This document shows positions 56,956-64,000 of a stretch of 64,000 bases of DNA, piece after piece; within the stretch, counting starts at the first letter, position 1, and each line of letters opens with the position of its first letter. The notes beneath the pieces were generated by a model that did not search any database, was not told the DNA's origin, and saw nothing but the letters and a program-made list of their open reading frames with translations. The position numbers and the translations under genes are program-made. This stretch comes from Halicephalobus mephisto (lineage: Eukaryota; Nematoda; Chromadorea; Rhabditida; Panagrolaimidae): NCBI GenBank assembly GCA_009193035.1, contig SWDT01000166.1:100574-164573 (forward strand), in the 5' to 3' direction.

Positions 56956-59900
56956 ATGACAGACAAGTTAGAAGAAGGTGGAGGCGAAAAAATGGTGTCA
57001 TCCACAGAAGGCATCAAAGACGCCCGAAAAAAGTAAGTTTGATATAGTTTTAAATAAAAAATTTAAAATTTACTATAATTAAATTCGAAAAAAGTAAATT
57101 TAATATGGTTTTAAATAAAAAAATCCATAATTTACTACAACTAAATTAGAAAAAAATAAGTTTGATGTGGTTTTAAATTTAAAAATTCATAATTTATTAC
57201 AACTAAATCCGAAAAAAGTAAGTTTACGAATATATGGTTTCAATTAAACTTCAAAAATAGATATTTCTTAATCTTTCTAACATGATCTTGAATGGAAATT
57301 ATGTCTTCCTCAATTTACATAATTTCTACTTAGAACCCTTACAAGTGATTTTTTAAAGACTTTGGTCTTGACTGGGAATTATATAAACATAATTTTTCGT
57401 AGTTATCAAATAATGTTCGTATTTTAATTTATGATTTTGAATACAGTACTGTATACTTCAATTTGGCATGTTTCATGATTAAGTTTCTTTCTAGAGGTCT
57501 TCCTTGGCTACTCTCCGCTTTCGCCCTCGTTATCCTCGTCCTCCTCGCCCTCACTTTCTTCTTCGTCCTCAAGGAATCCCTCTCTGACACCCCCACGAAC
57601 TCCACTGTCGTCCAATCGCCTCGGGACTTGACGAGGTCCGACTGGCCTCCGCTCTCTCTTAAAACAGTAGAAGCAGGATTTAGAAAAACCGCCGTCGTCA
57701 GTGATAATGGTCTTTGTTCTGAAATCGGAAGGAGCATTCTGATCAGAGGAGGAAACGCGATGGATTCTGCCATCGCCACGGCTTTCTGTATTGGAGGATT
57801 GAATGTACATTCTAGTGGTCTTGGGGGAGGATTCCTGATGACCATGTACAACAAGCGATACAGAAGATGCAGCACTATCGACGCTAGAGAAACAGCGCCT
57901 TTGGCAACAAATGAAAACACCTACCTGAATAAACATGAAGATGCTTTTACCGGTGAGTTTTTGACGGAGAGTGTTTAAAGAGTAGTCTTAGTTACTAGGA
58001 AATCAGTTTCACAAATTGCAAAGACAGGAGTTCTAAAAAGTTATTTATTTCCTTTCCCAGTCACTATCCAAAGTAGGGGAGTTTAGAGGCCCTGAGGGCA
58101 TGTGGGTAGCGGTCAAACCATTGTGAGCACACGCCATCCCATCCGACCTGGCCAGTTAAACACGATAGGGCTGGGTTAGTACTTGGATCGGAGACGTCCT
58201 CGGAATCCCCAGTGCTGCTATCTTTTTAAATTTCAATAACCGAAACGACCGTTCTCAAAGTTTATTTACCGTTCAAAGCTCTTTCAGAACGGCTTTTTAC
58301 TTTTTAATCGGTTTAAAATTGGCGGGATAATGGCTAAGAAAAAGATTTTTGAACAATTGCAAGCGTTATCTAAGGTTGTTTCTTGAAATGATTTTTGATA
58401 ATCAGAAAGTCAATACTAAAAATCTCTTTGATAATAATTGATGGAATTCATTTCTGGCAATAATCGGATGTTATTTAATTTTAAAATTAGAAGTTTTCCA
58501 AAATTCACAAAAATTCTCCAACAACTTGTTTGAAGAATACTTAGGAATGATGAATTTCGATTTTGATTGGACATTAGTGGATTTCGAAAATCTTAATAAC
58601 AACTCAAAAGTTTTTGGATAGTGACGGGACGAATTGGTTCATCTTCGACTTTTGATACTATCTCGAATAAGAAATCCAATAACTTCTTTTTCAGGCTACA
58701 AGTCCATCGCCACTCCTGGGGAGCTTCACGGCCTCTGGACGGCCTTCAAGAGATACGGTAGCGGGAGAATAGCTTGGCAAGACCTCATCATGCCTACAGT
58801 AAACCACCTCAAAGTTGGCTATCCAGTTACGAAATTGATGGAGGTGAATCTGCTGCTCAGAAAAGACGAAGTTTTAAACGAACCAACAATGAGAAATTTC
58901 TTCATCAACAATCACACCAATGATCTTTACAAGGAAGGAGATGTTTTGAAAAATCCAGCCTTGGCGGAGACCTTGAGGAAATTGGCAACCTCGACGGATC
59001 CTGTTAGGCTGTTCTACGGAGGGGAAATGGCTCAGCAAATCGCTTCGGAGATCTTCAGCAACGGCAAGTAACTGGAAATTTAAAAAGATCCTGATAGCAT
59101 TCGTGTTATCTGGCGGGAAAACAGATATTTAAAAATTAAAAAATATATTTAAACTTTTCAATTTTATGTTCTCTGTTAAAAAATCAAATTTTTTAAACAT
59201 TGTGTTTTCAGAAGGCTTCCTGACCAAACGTGACCTCGAGCACTACAGAAGCATCGTGGACGAAAGACCTGTTGAAAACGACAACTTTGCCGATTCTTTG
59301 ACAATGTGTGGTCCAAAACCACCAAGCGGATTCCCAGTCACTCAATTCATCGTTGCAGTCATGTCCAGTAAGTAAAAAATTGTTATTACAGTATTCCGTT
59401 TTGCCAAAGTTGAGGAGTTCGGGATTGAAATTTGGACTTTTTGCGTTAAAAAAACTTGGAGACATAATTATATCCGAAACTTCAGATAAGTTAAAGTTAT
59501 TAATTTAGATAAAACAAGTTTTTGAAAAAAAGTCTAAATATCGTTTTGGAAGGGAAAGTTAAAATTTTGATTCCGAACTTTGGCAAAACAAAACAATCAT
59601 TATTTGATGGAAATTGTTTCAGAATTGTACCCTAAGGGCAACTTTAATGAAGACACTTTGATCACCGATGAGGAATTTTACCATCGCTTTGCAGAGGCTC
59701 AAAAGTATGGCTATGCCCAGAGGACATTGTTGGGTGGGTTATTGGACTTTAGATAGTGTCTTCACAGGAAGGTTGACTACGAAGATTCAACTTCAGATTA
59801 CTTTATAGGTAACTAAAAAGAGGAAAATTGTCTTTTACAGTTACTTGAAAAATAATTCAGAGTTGGCAGTTCTTTGTTAGGATGTAGGACCTACAGTAAT

Positions 59901-61391
59901 ACAATTTTACAAGAGATATAGTAGACTTATATGCATATTTCAATATAGTACATAACTCTATGTATCATTCTAAAAATGTATATCGGTACTCTATAGTGAC
60001 TTTTTGAAAGATATGAGATGATCTCATGAGCCAAATCCAAAGATACAATCAGATTTCATATCTTCATAAAAGTTGCCAAAAAATAATTTCAGCCGATCTC
60101 CGTTTCCAACCAAATGCTACTCAAGTTTTGGCCAAACTCTCAAGTGAATCCTTTATCGATGAAATCGTCGACAAAATCAAGTCCTCGGAAACAGTTCAAG
60201 ATGCATCTAATTACGGTATTCAGTTTGACCAACCAGGAAAGACAGGAACAAGCCACATTTCCGTCATCGACGCCGAAGGCAATGCTGTCTCTATGACAAG
60301 TTCGATAAACAACGGATTCGGTTCCAGAAGAAGATCAGAATTGTTGGGAATCGTGTGGAACGATCAAATGGATGATTTCGCAATTCCGGGAGTGAAGAAC
60401 TTTTTCGGATTTGAGCCGTCAAAAGCAAACTACATCGCCCCAGGAAAAAGACCAATGAGCTCAATGTCCCCTGTGATTATCTATGATAAGAAGACTGGAG
60501 ATGTAAGTTTATAGACCTAAAAAGGAAAATCATTAATAGTAACTAGGAATAACTCTTTTGATCCTTTATTGGATAACATTCAAATTTATTATGGAAACTG
60601 TCCTGAACAACTGGGAAATCAATACTAACATTTGCAAAGATAGTGATAATTGTGAAGAACTACTCTCTAGTCACTATCCAAAGTAGGGGAGTTTAGAGGC
60701 CCTGAGGGCATGTAGGTAGCGGTCAAACCATTGTGAAGACACGCCATCCCGTTCGCTCTGGCCAGTTAAACGCGATAGGGCTGGGTTAGTACTTGGATCG
60801 GAGACGTCCTGGGAATCTCCAGTGCTGCTACCCTTTTTCCACTTTTATTTACTTACGATAACCAGAAAACTCTTTAGAAGTAATTTACTATTCAGCAGCT
60901 TTTATATTTTTTTCATTTCTTAATGGATTTTTTATGAAAATATCAAAATAATAACTTAAAAAGTGTATTCCTTGCTAGACACTATAAATATGTTTTGGTC
61001 TTGACTAATAATTGATGATGACGCTTACTTTTGATAGTCAATTTATTAAAGTTATTCCTTTCAGGTCAGAGCAGCTTTGGGAGCATCTGGAGGCTCAAAA
61101 ATCATTTCTGCCGTTGCTCAGTTCATCATCTTTAACGTCAACTTCAACGTAACTGTGAAGAACGCCATCGACTTTCCTCGGATCCACAACCAATTCACTC
61201 CTTTCAACACTTACTACGAGGAAGGCTTCCCAGAGGCCATACTTGAAGGTTTGAGATCCCGTGGACATATGTTGACGGCTTACAACTTTCCTTCCGCTTC
61301 GATTCAGGCCATCGTCAGGAATCCCGACGGATCTTTGTCTGCAAGTCCTGATTATCGTAGACCTGTCTACATGAATCCTGCCGGCTATTAA
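56956..61391 (+). CDS. Gamma-glutamyltransferase (type II membrane, N-terminal nucleophile hydrolase)
   Basis: Cleaves or transfers the gamma-glutamyl group of extracellular glutathione. Seven exons: 56956-57032, 57495-57952, 58695-59063, 59212-59367, 59623-59733, 60093-60502 and 61065-61391, giving 635 residues, somewhat longer than usual because of a ~30-residue cytoplasmic start. The membrane anchor is LLSAFALVILVLLALTFFFV. The large subunit contains GLCSEIGRSILIRGGNAMDS and NVHSSGLGGGFLMTMYNK. The autocleavage/catalytic Thr is expected at 443 in KTGTSHISVID, followed by MTSSINNGFG and SMSPVIIYDKK. Intron 3 uses a GC donor (G|GCAAGT); the GT two bases later would give a frameshift. Introns 2 and 6 each contain a 5S rRNA gene, and intron 1 repeats its own splice donor. 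Confidence 0.93.
58106..58221 (+). rRNA. 5S rRNA gene, copy 9
   Basis: 116 nt. Changes CATCCCATCCGACC in the loop region and T at the last base; CTTTTT terminator. The 5' block starts near 58061. In GGT intron 2, same strand as the host gene. Confidence 0.75.
60716..60831 (+). rRNA. 5S rRNA gene, copy 10
   Basis: 116 nt with CCCTTTTTCC terminator. Private changes AAACGCGAT and GGGAATCTCC. The 5' block starts near 60670. In GGT intron 6, same strand as the host gene. Confidence 0.8.
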
Positions 61392-62061
61392 GTACTTAAA
61401 TGTTAGATAACTGCTGAATTAAAGAAATAAAAGCATGTAAAAGAATAAGAAATCACTGTAATAAGGGAAATAAAAGGCTTTAGAAATCGGAAATATTTAG
61501 AGTAAGAAGAAAGAAGATTGTCCTCATCTAAGTATATGAAAAGCTAATGATCGAAGAAGATTTGTGGATATTCGCACATTTCGTTCTTCTAAGACGATAG
61601 TTGGATTGATTCGGTAGTTGACGACAAGTATGCTGGTGAAAAGGATGAAGACTTGATTCTAAGTGTCTAGTTGCATCATTCTCAACTATAGTTGTCTCTG
61701 GGAATTCAGCTCAACCGGCAGTTTTGAAGAATATCATCCTCCAGAAAAAGTCGATGAAATTAAAATTTTTCTGGGAAATTACAACCTTTGAAAATAAACT
61801 TTAGCAAATCATTTTTGGTTTCTCAATCGCAATAATTATTCATTCTATAATTTTCTGAATAATGGACAATGTATTAAAAAAATTCAATCTTTTTTCAAAT
61901 AAATCTCTAATTGTACATCATATAAACCAATGTTTCTTGAGAAAACTATTATAGAAGAACTATCAGTGGATTTCTTACAGTTTTCTAGCTCACCATATCT
62001 CTGAGACTAAGTGCACAAAACTAACAACAAATGAACTATTCCATTTTTAACAAATTCTAAT
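61392..62061. other. Intergenic between convergent GGT and chemoreceptor genes
   Basis: AATAAA signals occur near 61424 and 61468, just after the GGT stop. No further gene seen. Confidence 0.5.
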
Positions 62062-63101
62062 TCAATCTGTATTAATATTTAACATGTGTAAAAAATTCTC
62101 AATTACCCATACTCTATATGGCTTGATGAAGTAGATTGTAGAGGAGTAAAAAATAACAGGGTAGAGAGATCCAAACATCAGAATTCCATGACAAATAGTA
62201 GCGCTGTACGGGTTCTGTGTATGTATCATGATGACGGTCATGATGAGAGGACACACAAGAAACAAGAAAGCAGACAAGATCTCAGCTTCAAAGCAAGTGT
62301 TCATCATCTTTTCGAGCTTGAAAGTTATGGAAGACATTTCGGATTTATGTTTGTAAAGCCGTTTCTCTAAGTGAAGAATGAAGGCAATCGTTAAAATGAC
62401 GAGGAAAATGATTAGGAAGTAGTCAATGATGAAGATGTTGGAAGGCGAGAACTCGTCTGAGTTGAATATTATCAAAGTGGGTTCTGCTGCGAGATTTATG
62501 TATTGTGGATTACTCGATAAGAAGAAGTCAAGGTTCTGAAAATTGAGTATTAAATAAATCAACTACTTGGTATTCTTACATTCTTGTTCGGCCTCAGGAA
62601 GAACATCCAAAAGCATATTGCTACAGTAATACTGATATAGCCATAGGCGATAATCCCACGGTAAACCCATTTGATGTTAATCCACTTCTTGATGACGTCT
62701 GGAGCAATAATTTTGTATCTGAAGAGCATAGCAGAAAGTATTCCCACTACCCCGTATCCACCAAAGAGTATCAGCAATATTAGACAGATGAAAGCGACAG
62801 TACTAGAAGTGTTCCATATGAGACCTTTGGCGTAACCTCCTATAATGGGGAAGATAAAAACTGGCTGACAAATGGCTAACATGAGTTCGAACAAATAGGT
62901 GAATGTAATTGTTGGAAAGATGTAATATCTATATTCCGCTAGTTTCTTGCCCTTGAATAGAACTAGATACAGCATAAGAATGTAGAAGAATGTTGAGATA
63001 ATGACCATCACTCTGGTGAAAATCGAATAAACTTTGATAATTGGAGGATCTGAATATCGATGAAATGACGAATTAATTTCCATATTGTTTTTGAGCCACA
63101 C
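62062..63101 (-). CDS. Seven-transmembrane chemoreceptor (SRH/SRI-type)
   Basis: Nematode chemosensory G-protein-coupled receptor. Exons 62580-63101 and 62062-62535 (phase 0) give 331 residues, or 325 from the second Met (63083, MEINSSFHRYSD), which fits the family start better. Hydrophobic helices are evenly spread: IFTRVMVIISTFFYILMLYL (TM1), ITFTYLFELMLAICQPVFIF (TM2), TVAFICLILLILFGGYGVVG (TM3, followed by SAMLFRYKII), and later IFIIDYFLIIFLVILTIAFI and AFLFLVCPLIMTVIMI. The last helix ends STIYFIKPYR, a common SRH/SRI ending. The frame is intact. The exact class is uncertain between SRH, SRI and relatives. Confidence 0.8.
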
Positions 63102-64000
63102 AACTTGAGTACAGTTTGATGTTTCCTACTTCCAGGTGAAAACTCGAGCGAATATTTAAATTTAGAAATTTTTACAGATTAAATACTGATAGACATACTT
63201 CTGTTCCGCCTTGCTTCGAGAATTTTGCATATGAGCATGTGGAAACTTTCATAAGGAAAATTAGAAAATATCTATCCTACGCACAAAAATTGTGACTTCT
63301 GCGTGGTACACATGCAACGAATATGTACCAGTTCCGTTATGAAAGAAAGTGATCTTTGTATAGCCTTCAACATAACTTTTGTCGAATGATTTTTTTATAT
63401 AATGAATGAATTGCGAGTTTCTGCCAGGAATATCAAATGTTCATGAAAACCAACATAATTATGCTATAATTTTCGTCAAGTTGGCAATTGCTCAGAAAAT
63501 CCCACGCAATAATGGTTGCTTGCATTTTTTACTGAGCCAAAAGTTATGTTTTTGTGTGTGTAGTTGTTGAAAATAAAAAGAAAAAATATATCCAATCCAG
63601 CGAAATCTAACCTAGCCTGATTTTATTCACTTAATCTGAATTGAAACCTAACCAGAAAAGGAATGCATTTTAACTGCCTTTTATCATTTCTCCTCTAGTG
63701 GCTTATTAAAGTAATGCACAGCTCAACCCTTCGATAGAGCGATCTCCATTTGAGACCTGACTCTTCCACATTTACCAACACTTTCTCACCAAAGTCAGAA
63801 TGGCTGTACAGTGCTTCCTTCTTAGAAGATGTCCTCTTCCAATTTTATGTCTCAACTTATTTTTTCGTTTTTAAACTAGCCTTTTTGGGAGCTGGATTAA
63901 CTTAACATGACAATCAAATAAATTGAATAATTTACCTAAACAGAAACAATATCAAAAGCTCTGCAATTCGAAGGGAAGGAAATGTCGTACAGCCGTTGGA
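63102..64000. other. Upstream region of the chemoreceptor; no gene seen
   Basis: 63.28-63.57 kb may be a diverged relative of the MITE at 5.4 kb (CACAAAAATTGTGACTT on the left; CCAAAAGTTATGTTTTTGTG on the right), but the core is not conserved. The rest, to the window edge, has no supported feature. Confidence 0.35.

Noticed and set aside
57429..57936. Minus-strand open frames opposite GGT exon 2
   Set aside because: Shadow of the real exon; the plus strand has the GGT motifs and correct splice phases.

Overview
The window is nuclear DNA of a free-living nematode, most likely a Caenorhabditis or a close rhabditid. The evidence is AT-rich introns with TTTTCAG-type acceptors, nematode-expanded families (class delta and other chemoreceptors, a supplementary nuclear receptor with a CRACSAFFRR P-box, a ShK-domain secreted protein, a UGT), probable trans-splice acceptors directly 5' of start codons, a 22-base block matching the SL1 spliced leader at 20 positions, and 5S rRNA genes of nematode type. 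All gene models below were assembled by hand from open frames, splice sites and phase. No search could be run.

Layout. 1-5.4 kb (minus strand): 5' part of a UDP-glycosyltransferase, the coactivator MBF1, an unidentified gene 5' of it that may share its transcript, and a small three-exon gene that has no long open frame. 6.2-9.3 kb: class delta chemoreceptor. 10.2-13.1 kb: a divergent actin with a non-canonical splice donor, then a peroxisomal sarcosine oxidase-like flavoenzyme. 13.4-15.05 kb: an SL1-like block and gene remnants. 15.1-22.7 kb (plus strand): nuclear receptor, ShK protein, and an ACC-synthase-like aminotransferase. 22.7-42.9 kb: a 20 kb stretch with no convincing protein gene, built from satellites, palindromic repeats, a 304-bp mobile-like repeat, a long hairpin and four 5S genes. 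43-51 kb: a compact gene cluster: ataxin-3, Mediator MED28-like, a beta-propeller protein, ribosomal protein L29, a class 3 lipase-like protein and the proteasome lid deubiquitinase RPN11. 51-57 kb: satellites, a coding remnant and a 5S gene. 57-61.4 kb: gamma-glutamyltransferase with two 5S genes in its introns. 62-63.1 kb: another seven-transmembrane chemoreceptor.

The most striking genome-scale feature is a set of ten 5S rRNA genes, each exactly 116 nt, each with a T-run terminator and a shared 5' block of about 47 bp. They are scattered on both strands, five of them in introns of protein genes. The 5' block begins with GTCACTATCC, which also recurs roughly 30 more times without a 5S gene, often facing its own reverse complement (GGATAGTGAC). 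Other notable points are an actin with an AT-AG intron but an intact 375-codon frame, a GC-AG intron and a duplicated splice donor in the gamma-glutamyltransferase, a lipase that has lost its catalytic histidine, and several coding exons that ATG-based scanning misses.
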